NCBI GenBank assembly: GCA_049841275.1 | Contig: JASGDN010000016.1 | Span: 1-64,000, forward strand | Source: JASGDN01 sp049841275 | GTDB lineage: Bacteria; Chloroflexota; Chloroflexia; Thermomicrobiales; UBA6265 | DNA length: 64,000 nucleotides | Direction of reading: 5' to 3' | In this document: positions 8,964 to 20,800 of the stretch, one piece after another | Numbering within the stretch: the first letter of the stretch is position 1 | How the letters are laid out: each line of letters opens with the position of its first letter | Made by a program: the position numbers and the translations under genes | Notes under the pieces: generated by a model | What the model was told of the DNA's origin: nothing | Seen by the model: the letters and a program-made list of their open reading frames with translations, nothing else | Database searches by the model: none

Positions 8964-9707
8964 ATGCCCTGGGATCTGATCTTCTTCTATGTCATCGGCG
9001 CAGCGTCGGTCCTTTGCGCGTTGGGGATGGTGCTGGCGAAGAATCCCGTGCATTCGGGCATCTTCCTTGTCCTCACGTTCCTGAACGTCGCCGGCATCTT
9101 CGTCATGCTTGGCGCCGAGTTCCTGGCGGTGATCCAGATCATCGTCTACACCGGCGCGATCCTGATCCTGATGCTGTTCGTGCTGATGTTGGTCGATCCG
9201 GACGACCTGCCATCCTTCTCATCCGCCGCGCCGCTGCAACGGAACCTCAGCGTGGTGCTCGGCATCGTGCTGGTGCTGGAGCTGGCTGCGGCGATCATCA
9301 CGCGGACATCCCTTGGCCCGGTTGGAACGGACACCCAGGCCGCGATCGATTCCGTCGGTGGCAACACGCAGGCGATCGGCCTCCGCATCTATTCGAAATA
9401 CCTGTTGGCTTTCGAGGTCACTTCCCTGGTCCTGACCGTCGGGGTGATCGGCGCCGTGGTGCTGGCCCTGCCGGAGCGGTTGGGTGAGAAGATCCAGCGC
9501 CGGCGCGACACCATCAGCCTTGCCCACGCGCGCGGCGCCGATGGCCTGTTGCCGGAAGGCCCGAAGGGCGAGACCCCGATCGCCGTCGATCCGGAGCGGG
9601 AGGCTGCGCTCCAGGCCACTGGCCGCACGTTGATCATGACCAAGGACCCGGATGCCTATACCCGCGTTGGTGTGCGGCAGGGGCGCCCGGATGAGCAGAA
9701 CGACTAG
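8964..9707 (+). CDS. nuoJ: NADH-quinone oxidoreductase subunit J
   Basis: 247 residues from the ATG at 8964, which follows a GAGGAG site; the open frame from 8781 is an unsupported extension into nuoH. Five membrane helices include the pi-bulge helix region 'AIQIIVYTGAILILMLF'-like (here 'VIQIIVYTGAILILMLFVL'). A ~65-residue soluble tail follows the last helix, longer than in Escherichia coli. It directly follows nuoH, so nuoI, which normally lies between them, is missing. Confidence 0.95.
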   Translation: MPWDLIFFYVIGAASVLCALGMVLAKNPVHSGIFLVLTFLNVAGIFVMLGAEFLAVIQIIVYTGAILILMLFVLMLVDPDDLPSFSSAAPLQRNLSVVLGIVLVLELAAAIITRTSLGPVGTDTQAAIDSVGGNTQAIGLRIYSKYLLAFEVTSLVLTVGVIGAVVLALPERLGEKIQRRRDTISLAHARGADGLLPEGPKGETPIAVDPEREAALQATGRTLIMTKDPDAYTRVGVRQGRPDEQND

Positions 9708-9772
9708 CCGCGTCGGCCGGGAGGCCATATCGTCACGGGCGCTCGCACAGAACGCGCGAAACGGGATGTCGC

Positions 9773-10081
9773 ATGGGTGAACTGAGCACAAACCACTTTC
9801 TGTTCCTGAGCGCAGCGCTCTTCGTCATCGGCATGATGGGCTTGCTGACGCGACGGAACATGCTGATCATCTTCATGTGCGTCGAGCTGATGGTGACGGC
9901 GGTCAACATCACGCTGGTGGCGTTTGCGAACGAGACCCAGACGCTGAACGGTCAGGTGTTCGTGCTCTTCGTCCTCGCTGTCGCGGCGGCCGAAGCGGCG
10001 ATTGGCCTGGCGATCATCGTGGCGCTGAGTCGCCGGGGCAAGACGGTCGATGTCGATGACATCCACGAGTTGCGTGATTAG
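9773..10081 (+). CDS. nuoK: NADH-quinone oxidoreductase subunit K
   Basis: 102 residues with three membrane helices. The two buried glutamates that relay protons are present: one in 'MCVELMVTAVN' (helix 2) and one in 'VAAAEAAIGLAI' (helix 3). The C-terminus is 'DVDDIHELRD'. Size and spacing are normal for the operon. Confidence 0.97.
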   Translation: MGELSTNHFLFLSAALFVIGMMGLLTRRNMLIIFMCVELMVTAVNITLVAFANETQTLNGQVFVLFVLAVAAAEAAIGLAIIVALSRRGKTVDVDDIHELRD

Positions 10082-10207
10082 GACGATCTGCATGCGGGCG
10101 GGCAACGGCCTTCGGGCGTTGAACCCCGCCTGCGTGGACCGCGACACCGGGGTTGCGGTGCGTGTGGGCGTGATCGAGGGGCGGGAGCCCCGGTTGAGGA
10201 CGCATTG

Positions 10208-12319
<2,112 letters not shown>

Positions 12320-12420
12320 GGCAGGGTTTCTCTCGCGCATCACGGTGGCGTCGGCAACGCGGCAGGCGCCTGCACTTGGACCGGGATCGACCGATCCCCT
12401 GAACCGCTCCGGAGGAGCTC

Positions 12421-14118
12421 GTGGACAGCTTTCCGATTCTCAGCCTGATTGCCTACATCCCGGCGATTGGCGCGCTCGCCATTCTGCTGGCGCCGAAGGC
12501 GTCGCAGGACTCGCCGCGCAAGATCGCCGTGGTGGCATCGGTCGCCAGCTTCCTGCTGTCGCTCGTGATCCTCTTCAAGCTGAAGCACAACGCCGACTTC
12601 CAGTTCACCGAACACAAGGTGTGGCTGAAGGATCTCGGCATCAGCTACTTCATGGGTGTGGACGGGATTTCCACGCTCCTGATCGTACTGACGACCCTGC
12701 TGACGCTGATCTCGATCATCTGGTCCTACGATACGATCATTGTGCGCCGTCGCGAGTATTACATCGCGATGCTGCTTCTCGAGACCGGCATGCTCGGCGT
12801 CTTCATGGCGCTGGATCTCTTCATCTTCTACATCTTCTGGGAGCTGATGCTGATCCCGATGGCGCTGCTCATCGGGATCTGGGGATCGAACAACCGCGTC
12901 TACGCCGCCATCAAGTTCTTCATCTACACGCTCTTCGGCTCGCTGCTGATGCTCGTCGGCATCGTCGCCACTTACCAGGACTACTTCCGGCAGACCGGTG
13001 TCCGGACCCTGAACATCCTCGAACTCCAGGCCGGCCACTACAGCACGACCTTCCAGTTCTGGGTCTTCGCGGCTTTCCTGGTCGCCTTCGCCGTGAAGGT
13101 GCCGATGTTCCCCTTCCACACCTGGCTTCCGGATGCCCACGTCCAGGCTCCCACGGCGGCTTCCGTCATCCTGGCCAGCGTGATGCTGAAGATGGGCGGC
13201 TACGGTATCCTGCGCTTCAATCTCCCGCTCTTCCCGGACGCCGCCAAGACGTGGACCCCGTTTATCGTCGGCCTCTCGGTTGTCGCGATCATCTACGGTG
13301 CCCTCGTTGCGCTCGTGCAACCGGACATGAAGAAGCTGATCGCCTACTCATCGGTCAGCCACATGGGATTCGTCACCCTGGGCCTCTTCGTCGCCAACAT
13401 GCAGGGCATGGATGGCGCGATGATGGTGATGCTCGCCCACGGCTTCAACACCGGCGGCCTCTTCCTCTGCGTTGGCGTCATCTACGAGCGCGCCCACACC
13501 CGCGAGATCTCGGCGTTCGGTGGCCTGGCCTCACGCATGCCGAAGTGGGCGATCTACTTCTGTATCTTCATGTTCGCCAGCATTGGTCTTCCGGGCATGT
13601 CCGGCTTCATCGGGGAGTTCCTCGTCACGATCGGTACCTGGCACTACAACCGGTGGGCAGCGGCCTTTACCTTCGTGGTCGTCATCCTCGCCGCGTGGTA
13701 CATGATGTGGATGTTCCAGCGGGTCGTCTTCGGACGTGCATCCGGTCAGGCGCCGGACCCGGCCGATGGCGCGCTGGAGCCATACGAGCGTGAAGAACTC
13801 GCCGCGATGGGCGGCGGTCATGGCCACGACGATCATCACGGTCACGCGCATGGCGGCCTTGCGCCGGTGAGTGGCGGCGCGCACGATCATGGCAGCGACC
13901 ACGGACACGGCTATGCCGGCTCCGACTCGTACCCAACGCATCCTGGGCAGCTCGACAGTTCGCGCTGGCCGGATCTGACCAGCAAGGAAACCCTGACCCT
14001 GCTGCCGCTGGCGGCGCTGACCATCTTCTTCGGCATCTATCCGAAGCCGCTCCTGCAGATCGTGGAGCCGAGCTTCCAGGCCATTCTCGACCACGCCATG
14101 CGGGTGGTGGGGAACTAG
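12421..14118 (+). CDS. nuoM: NADH-quinone oxidoreductase subunit M with His-rich insert
   Basis: 565 residues from a GTG start with a GGAGGAG site. Antiporter-like proton channel subunit: the helix-5 glutamate is in 'FWELMLIPMALLIG', and the conserved channel block is 'FAVKVPMFPFHTWLPDAHVQAPT'. Near the C-terminus, at about residues 464-500, there is a His/Gly/Asp-rich insert with ten histidines in about 35 residues (GHGHDDHHGHAH and HDHGSDHGHG). It lies between two membrane helices and is not part of the usual NuoM core. Confidence 0.96.
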   Translation: MDSFPILSLIAYIPAIGALAILLAPKASQDSPRKIAVVASVASFLLSLVILFKLKHNADFQFTEHKVWLKDLGISYFMGVDGISTLLIVLTTLLTLISIIWSYDTIIVRRREYYIAMLLLETGMLGVFMALDLFIFYIFWELMLIPMALLIGIWGSNNRVYAAIKFFIYTLFGSLLMLVGIVATYQDYFRQTGVRTLNILELQAGHYSTTFQFWVFAAFLVAFAVKVPMFPFHTWLPDAHVQAPTAASVILASVMLKMGGYGILRFNLPLFPDAAKTWTPFIVGLSVVAIIYGALVALVQPDMKKLIAYSSVSHMGFVTLGLFVANMQGMDGAMMVMLAHGFNTGGLFLCVGVIYERAHTREISAFGGLASRMPKWAIYFCIFMFASIGLPGMSGFIGEFLVTIGTWHYNRWAAAFTFVVVILAAWYMMWMFQRVVFGRASGQAPDPADGALEPYEREELAAMGGGHGHDDHHGHAHGGLAPVSGGAHDHGSDHGHGYAGSDSYPTHPGQLDSSRWPDLTSKETLTLLPLAALTIFFGIYPKPLLQIVEPSFQAILDHAMRVVGN

Positions 14119-14211
14119 ACATACGACCACGACACCGCTCGGTGCAGATGCGGTGTCTGTAGGGACCGGCCTCGTGACGGTCCGGCACAAGAACGGGAGC
14201 GGGCGGACGCG

Positions 14212-15735
14212 ATGTCGTATGACCTGATCAAACCGGATTTCGGGCTGGCGATGCCCCAGTTCGTCGTCTTCCTCACGGCGATCGTGCTCTCGCTGGCGGA
14301 TGCCTTCCTCCCCAAGCGAATGCAGTTTGCATGGCTGACGGCGATCTCGCTGATCGGCTATGGTCTCGGCATCGTCTTGCTCGCCGACCAGCGTGGCAAG
14401 GACGAGAGCACGTTCTACGGGCTCTTCCGGGCCGACGGTCTCACTGTCTTCCTCTCGCTCATCATCCTTGTCGCCGCCATCCTCACCGTCCTGGTCTCGG
14501 CCAACTACATCGAGGACCTTGAAGGCAAGATGCCGCTCGGCGAGTACTACACGCTGCTCAGCTTCTCCGTACTCGGTGCGCTCCTCGCGTCCTCGGCGGG
14601 CGATCTCGTGATGATCTTCGTCGGCATCGAACTGTCTTCGCTGGCCGTCTACATCCTCACCGCCTTCGCCCGGCGCCGCGAGACCTCGCTGGAAGGCGCG
14701 CTCAAATACTTCCTGCTCGGGATCTTCGCCAGCGCCATCCTGCTCTATGGCATGGCCTGGATCTACGGCAGCACCGGTTCCACCGACCTCGACGAAATTT
14801 CCCGGAACCTGCAGGGATTCATTGCCGGGCAGGACAGCATCGACGCGTCGCTGGCCCTGGGCATGCTCCTTGTGATCGTCGGCATCGCGTTCAAGGCTGC
14901 CGCCGTGCCGTTCCACTTCTGGACGCCAGACGCCTACGATGGGGCGCCGACCCCGGTCACCGCGTTCATGTCCGTCGTGCCGAAGGCGGTCGCCATCGCT
15001 GCCGCAATCCGCCTGCTGGTGCAGGGCATGGCCCCCCTGCGCGATGACTGGATCATGCTGATCGCGATTCTGGCGGTCATCACGATGGTCTTCGGCAACA
15101 TCGTCGCCATCTCCCAGCGCAACGTGAAGCGCATGCTCGCCTACTCATCGATCGCCCACACCGGTTACATGCTGGCTGGCTTCGCCGCCTACCGTGTGAG
15201 CGACACGTTCACCGGCAGCGAGACGGATAACCAGGCGATTTCCAGCGTCCTTTACTACCTGCTTGCCTATACGTTCATGAACATCGGCGCCTTCGCCGTG
15301 CTGGCATGGATCCAGCATCGTGGCCGCGGCATCATGCTGGAAGACTTCAACGGCCTGGCGGCGCGGCATCCGCTTCCGGCGGCGGCGATGGCCGTCTTCC
15401 TCGTCTCGCTGATGGGCATCCCGCCGACGATCGGCTTCTATGCCAAGTACTATGTGATCGTGGCGTTGCTCAACAGCGACCTGCTCTGGCTGGCAATCGC
15501 GGTCGTGGTGGCGTCGGCCATCAGCGCCTTCTTCTATCTTCGCGTGGTGGCCGCCATGTATTTCAGCGAATCGAGCGAGCAGGAGACCAACGAATCCTCC
15601 ACGCGACTGCTGGATGTCGGCATCCTCGCGATGGTGGTTGGCGTGATCGTTCTCGGCCTCTTCTCCGGCTCGATCATCAACCTCGCCGGCGAGTGGTCCA
15701 GCGCGTTGACCCTCACGGCCCAGCTGCATCCCTAG
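14212..15735 (+). CDS. nuoN: NADH-quinone oxidoreductase subunit N
   Basis: 507 residues, the last gene of the operon. It is the third antiporter-like subunit. Diagnostic blocks are 'FVGIELSSLAVYILTAF', 'KAAAVPFHFWTPDAYDGAPTPVTAF' and 'KRMLAYSSIAHTGYMLAGF'. A 93-base gap separates it from nuoM. Transcription is expected to stop at the long hairpin at 15771-15828. Confidence 0.97.
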   Translation: MSYDLIKPDFGLAMPQFVVFLTAIVLSLADAFLPKRMQFAWLTAISLIGYGLGIVLLADQRGKDESTFYGLFRADGLTVFLSLIILVAAILTVLVSANYIEDLEGKMPLGEYYTLLSFSVLGALLASSAGDLVMIFVGIELSSLAVYILTAFARRRETSLEGALKYFLLGIFASAILLYGMAWIYGSTGSTDLDEISRNLQGFIAGQDSIDASLALGMLLVIVGIAFKAAAVPFHFWTPDAYDGAPTPVTAFMSVVPKAVAIAAAIRLLVQGMAPLRDDWIMLIAILAVITMVFGNIVAISQRNVKRMLAYSSIAHTGYMLAGFAAYRVSDTFTGSETDNQAISSVLYYLLAYTFMNIGAFAVLAWIQHRGRGIMLEDFNGLAARHPLPAAAMAVFLVSLMGIPPTIGFYAKYYVIVALLNSDLLWLAIAVVVASAISAFFYLRVVAAMYFSESSEQETNESSTRLLDVGILAMVVGVIVLGLFSGSIINLAGEWSSALTLTAQLHP

Positions 15736-15770
15736 CGTCGAATCTGGCTGGAGATCGGCAATCTGTTTCG

Positions 15771-15828
15771 CGATAGCACGAGGAAACGACTCCGGACCGT
15801 CGTCCGGAGTCGTTTCCTCGTGCTATCG
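15771..15828. terminator. Bidirectional terminator hairpin between nuoN and the methyltransferase gene
   Basis: A perfect 27-bp stem (15771-15797 with 15802-15828) with a 4-base loop lies between the convergent stops at 15735 and 15839. No U-tract is present on either side, so it probably acts through the stem itself in both directions. Confidence 0.85.
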
Positions 15829-15838
15829 ACTGGACCTT

Positions 15839-16546
15839 CTACCTGGAGGCGACGATCAGGTAGCGGTAGGCAAACCACCGCAGGATGGGCAGGTTCCCCA
15901 GGCGGTCATTGATGCGGCAGGCGCGCTCCGACCATCCGAAGAGCGAGCGCGGCAGGATGCCCACCCCGCGAATGTCGATCCGGCGGAACCCGTGTCGGCG
16001 CAGTTTCGTGCGGAGGGTCCAGACGTTGCAGAAGACGATCCGGCGTTCCACCCGGAGATCGGCCACGATGGCGAGGTACGGGTACCAGGCGGGGTTCATG
16101 CCGCCCGGCTCCGTGAAGACGAGGATGCCCCCGTCGTCGAGAAGGTCGTGGAAGCGGGGCAGGAACTCGTCCAGGTCGACGTGATGCAGAACATCCCCGC
16201 CCACCACTGCCGCAAAGGTTCGATCGGTTGGGAGTTCCGTGCTCGTCTCGATGGAGGGCAGGGAGAGCGATGTGACGACCTGCTTCAGGTCCGAGAGCGA
16301 CGATTCGCTGATATCGACCGCGAGAACGCGATACCCATTCTTCGCCAGGGCGACGCTGATCCGGCCGGTGCCGGCACCGAAGTCCACGACCTCACCGTCG
16401 GGCGGAGCGGCATGCATGGCCTGGACGACGCCTTCCAGTTCCAGTGTGGTGTGGAGCGGCGGGTTCAGGATGGCATCCACAGGATATTGATGTTCATCCT
16501 GCTCGAAGTGCGATCGCTGGTCGTCATACCGTTGGGCTTCGCTCAT
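15839..16546 (-). CDS. Class I SAM-dependent methyltransferase
   Basis: 235 residues. Motif I is 'VVDFGAGTGRISVAL' (about 53-67). An acidic motif II ends the second strand ('VLAVDIS'), and the 'GGDVLHHV' and 'LLDDGGILVFTEPGG' blocks are typical of UbiE/COQ5-type small-molecule methyltransferases. The C-terminal 60 residues are basic and aromatic. It is the last gene of a minus-strand cluster of sugar and surface functions, so a glycan or lipid acceptor is plausible, but the substrate cannot be named. Confidence 0.85.
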   Translation of the reverse strand: MSEAQRYDDQRSHFEQDEHQYPVDAILNPPLHTTLELEGVVQAMHAAPPDGEVVDFGAGTGRISVALAKNGYRVLAVDISESSLSDLKQVVTSLSLPSIETSTELPTDRTFAAVVGGDVLHHVDLDEFLPRFHDLLDDGGILVFTEPGGMNPAWYPYLAIVADLRVERRIVFCNVWTLRTKLRRHGFRRIDIRGVGILPRSLFGWSERACRINDRLGNLPILRWFAYRYLIVASR

Positions 16547-16579
16547 ACATGCTCCTGTGATCGTGATCGTGAGAGATGG

Positions 16580-16990
16580 TCAGTCGTGTTGCTGAAGGTC
16601 ACCCGCCGCCGGGAGGGCTTCAGCGTCGGGTGCATGGCGCAGGATCATCACGGCGGCCTGCCATTCCGTGCGATGCGTGGCAAGCGCCTGCCGCATCTCG
16701 TTGGGTGTGCAGCCGATCAGCCACTTCACCTGGGAGTCGGCCTTGTGCGTATCGACGGTGACGATCGCGCCGGTCACGCGAAGATCCGGCAGGCTGCCTC
16801 GCCAACAGTCGACGCCGTCTCCATCGACCGCCCCTGTCCCTTCGAGGTATCCATAGTCGAAGGGGTAGATCAGGTCGGGAAAGCGCGGATGAGGGCTGCC
16901 GCCGGGCCGGTCGATTGCGATCGGGTGATTTGTCACCAGGCGGTCGCCATGCGCCCAGAACCGTCGTATCTCGGAGAGATCGTCGTTCAC
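16580..16990 (-). CDS. Compact inorganic pyrophosphatase-like protein
   Basis: 136 residues, against about 175 for family I pyrophosphatases. The region 'IYPFDYGYLEGT' then 'DGDGVDCW' matches the family I core, keeping the three metal-binding aspartates (D-x-D-x-x-D). Further on, 'KADSQVKWLIG' matches the D/K stretch of the second metal site. The N-terminal hairpin segment carrying the first catalytic Lys/Glu/Arg is shortened ('IDRPGGSPHPRFPD'). It may be a trimmed, active phosphohydrolase acting on a different phosphoanhydride. It begins three bases before the end of the FkbM-type gene and so is co-transcribed with the methyltransferases. Confidence 0.65.
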   Translation of the reverse strand: MNDDLSEIRRFWAHGDRLVTNHPIAIDRPGGSPHPRFPDLIYPFDYGYLEGTGAVDGDGVDCWRGSLPDLRVTGAIVTVDTHKADSQVKWLIGCTPNEMRQALATHRTEWQAAVMILRHAPDAEALPAAGDLQQHD

Positions 16991-16993
16991 GGT

Positions 16994-17788
16994 TCAGTCC
17001 GGCAGGAAGATGAAGTTGTTGACATAGGCGTCGGAGAGGACATCATCCGAGGCGGCGGTCTGATGCCGGGTGACATCGAACGCCGAGATCGGGCGCCGGT
17101 ACCGGCCATCTTCCAGGAATTCGCCGTGATATCCCTGCGCGACGATCCACGCGAACACGTCCGTCGCCGACCGTTCGCCGCCAAGGTCATCGTTGATCTC
17201 GATCAGGATCGCTGGCTTGTGCGTCCGGATGGTGCCCTCGGCCCCCGCCAGCACGGGCAGCTCGTGCCCTTCGACGTCGATCTTGATGAAGCTCACCGGC
17301 TTCGCGTAGACGGACATCACCTCGTCGAGCGTGCGGACCGGAACATCCCGCGTTTCGATCGCGACATCGGCACTTGCCTGGACGGTCGTTTCGAGGCTGG
17401 AGAGCGCCGTCTTCTCGTACCCGTGCAGCTTCGGGATGCGCATCGTGGCAACGCCGCTGTGGTCGGACAGCGCGGTCTCGACGACATCGACCGGCAATCG
17501 CAACTGGGAGACCGCCTGCCGGAGCATGGCCGCGTCCTCGGCGATCGGCTCGATGCTGACGACCTTGCCCTGCTTGCCGACCAGCCGCGCCAGTGCCAGG
17601 CTGTAGGTGCCGAAGTGGGCTCCGACATCGACGGCGATCGAGTCCTTCCGCACGAGGCGGGGGAGTTCCTTCAATTCGGGCTCGCCGAGCACCCGATGGA
17701 GCTGGGCATTGCTCCAGAGCGCGAGACCCGGCGGCAACTTTCGCATGGGGCCTCGCTCGGCGCGCACGACCATTGCTTCCAGATTCAT
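16994..17788 (-). CDS. FkbM-family methyltransferase
   Basis: 264 residues. Motif I 'IAVDVGAHFGTYSLALARLVG' is at about residues 52-72, followed by 'VVSIEPIAED'. The family signature 'SFIKIDVEGHELPVLAGAE' is at about 164-182. FkbM-type enzymes O-methylate hydroxyls, often on sugars of surface polysaccharides or on secondary metabolites. The location directly downstream of the giant glycosyltransferase supports a glycan target. Confidence 0.88.
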   Translation of the reverse strand: MNLEAMVVRAERGPMRKLPPGLALWSNAQLHRVLGEPELKELPRLVRKDSIAVDVGAHFGTYSLALARLVGKQGKVVSIEPIAEDAAMLRQAVSQLRLPVDVVETALSDHSGVATMRIPKLHGYEKTALSSLETTVQASADVAIETRDVPVRTLDEVMSVYAKPVSFIKIDVEGHELPVLAGAEGTIRTHKPAILIEINDDLGGERSATDVFAWIVAQGYHGEFLEDGRYRRPISAFDVTRHQTAASDDVLSDAYVNNFIFLPD

Positions 17789-17849
17789 CGAACTTCCCCT
17801 CCTTGGATCGGTGCCTGGTATCGTTCGGATTCCGTCATACGTGACGTGG

Positions 17850-20800
17850 CTATCCGACGGGTGTGTAGGTTGGCGTTGGCATCGTGACCGTCGCCGGTCG
17901 CTCGGTCGTTGTCGGCTCCGGCGTCCTCGTGGCGACTGGCGTGCCCGGCGTTGCGGCCGGCGATCCTTCCGTTGTCACCGGCGAGCTGGCCGGGCTGGCA
18001 TTGCCCGTCGCGATCGCTGGCGAGGCGACGGGCGAGGCCAAGGGACTTGCCTCCGGAGAAGCAGGCGGGATCGCATCGTCGTCGTCGGGAACCGGAACCG
18101 ACCGGTCGTAGACGTAGATCTGGACCCCGTTTCGATCGTAGACCGACTTCAGCGCGCCGTCCGCTACGCCCTCGTCGAACTTAGCGAGGGCCGCCGCAGG
18201 ATACAGCGCACGTTCCAGTGCGCCGACATAGATGATCTGCACGGCGTATCGGTTCAGCAACGGGCGTACGCTCGCAAAGTCTCCATAGCTGCCGTAGATC
18301 TCATTCACGTCGTCGATCCGGTTCTGGACCAGTTGTTCCAGACCAGGGCGCTGCACGCGTTCCTGCGCCCCCCACCCGATGATGGTTGGCAGGCCGGTCA
18401 TCGCGCTGACGCGGTTCCCGTAGTGATACTCGCCATCGTAGGCTTCCAGGATCGTCGGCATGCCGTTCGTATGCTTGTTCAGCCAGTCGATGGCTTCCCT
18501 GTCGCCGGCAAGGCTGAACGTCGTCGACTGCCCTCCATCCGGCCCGGCGGTGATTTCCGTCGAATCCATATAGGCCATACCGTCGAGCGTCGGCGAGATT
18601 GGATTCGTGACATCACGCGCCCGGCCAACCGTCGCCAGCGCGGGATACGCGGCCGCTCCGGCCACGAGCATGGCAAGAAGGATGGTCCACACCACCTGTG
18701 CTGCGCTTCCGGTGAGCCGCCAGCCACGCTGGGTCGGTGTCTGCGCGATTACGATCACGCGCTCGCGCATTGGCTGCGGCGAATCCGCCACGGATGGAAT
18801 AGCCGCCGGAGCATCGGCCAGGGAGCGGCGCTGGAAGGCGTCGAAAACGAGCCCGAGTCCGACCGATCCCGTGATCCCGAGCACCACCCAGGCGTGGAAG
18901 TAGAACTTGAAGACGGTATTCATCCGGCCGATGTCGTTCTGCATGCGCAGCACGTCTGGAAGCAGCAGCAGGGAGATCCCCAGGCCGATCATCGCCAGCA
19001 GCAGGAGGTATCCCCGGTCGTACTGGCGGAACCAGGCGACAAGTACGACTACGGCCAGCATCAGCGCCAGCAGCAGGACGATCGTTCCGGACATGAAGGC
19101 CAGCACGAAGCAGACGATGCCGACCGCGATGCCGAAGACCGCGCCTGTGGCGGCCGTTCCTCCCCGGTCCAGTTGTGGCCGGACGATACGGACGACCTCC
19201 AGCAGGAGGTAGCTGGCCACGGCGAAGAGCAGCACGCCGTTGATCGACAGGAAGTCCGGCATCGTCGTCGTCTCGGTCGCCGCCTCGAAGCTCGACGGCA
19301 GCGAGCCGTAATGCTGGATGTATGGGAGCCAGAAGACCTGCGAGGAGATGACGGCGATCCCGGCGAACGCCGCGACATCGCGCAGGAGGGTCCAGCCGGA
19401 GGTCCAGCCGCTGGCTGTCCCGACAAGGATGAAGCCGGCGGCGCAGATCAGCGCCATTGCGGGAGGGAAGTCCCACGAATTGGAGGCCATCAGCATGCCG
19501 CCCAACAGGCCGCCGATTAGCGTCATCGTCAGGGCCGGTCCCCAGCCGCCGAACGTCGTGAAGATCGAGGCCGGCTTCCATCGTCCCGGCGCTACCTGTG
19601 GCCGGATGGAGAACACGAATGCGGCGATGATCCCGATCGTCGCCGTCAGCAGCGGCAACGTCGTGTAGTGGGGATGCAGGTCGCCGAAGATGAAGCTGAA
19701 CCACGGGAACTCGTTGACCGTGCCGGAGATGACCCGCGTCGGGTCCCAGTAGGACGAGGTGACGGGCAGCGTGGCCGTGCGGCTGACGATCTGCCACGCG
19801 CCCCAGGTCATGTCGGTGAGGGCGCCCCAGTGTGGCCAGCTGGCGGGGACCGGCTTCGTGCCGTCCCAGATCCCTTCGCCGATCAGCCGGATCAGTTGCA
19901 GGTTCCCGAGAATACCGGTGACGATGGGGGCGATCAGCGCCAGCAGCATGATCCGGAGGCGACCGGAGAAGCGGCGCGTATGGGCGATGCCGGGCCGTGC
20001 CGGAACCAGGTGCGAGAGGAAGGTCGCCGCGACACTCCAGGTATTGAGCAGGAACAGCGCGAAGACACTCGGCACGGCAAGGTTGTAGGCCGTGGTCGGG
20101 ATGATGCCGGTGAGGCGCGTCAGCATCGCCCACGGCACCAGGCCCCAGTAGTAGTAGTGAATCGTGCCGCTACGGAACCACGGATCGTAGGGTGGGAAGA
20201 ACGGGGTGCGGATCGTCGCGTTGAAGTACGCGAGGTCCATCGACTTCTCGCCGCCGGTCCACGGGTTCCACAGGTTCGGGTTCTGCATCCGGATCCAGAC
20301 CGCAGCCGCGAACCCGGCGAGGAAGATGAGTTCGGTGGCCACGAACCAGAGACGGCGTTCCCCCAATGATGCCCGGAATGCCCCTGCCCTGCCCCGCAGG
20401 CAGAGGAATGCCACGACCCACAGGGCGAACCAGGCGATCACGATGGGAACCGGCCCCCATTGCATGAGCCGCACGCTGGCGATCAGCCAGGCGAGGTATC
20501 CCGTTGCGATCAGCCCGCCTGTCTTCGCGAGGGCGTAGCCGCGGTCCGGCAGGCCGGGGAAGAGCCGCCACAGGATGGGGATCATCGGCAGCGTCAGCAA
20601 CTGGATGGCAAGGTACCACCAGATTGCCGGGTGGCGATTCGTCCACGAGGATGGATTGAAGATCTCCCGCCACGTTCCCTCGGCGTAGTAGGCGCGCTGG
20701 TCGGAGCGGTCCATCAGCTGGAGGTCCGGCGAGTCTGCCCGCGATGGAATGACCAACCCCGTGTCGTTCCCGAGGCCCGTCTGGAGCATGGGGTAGAGCT

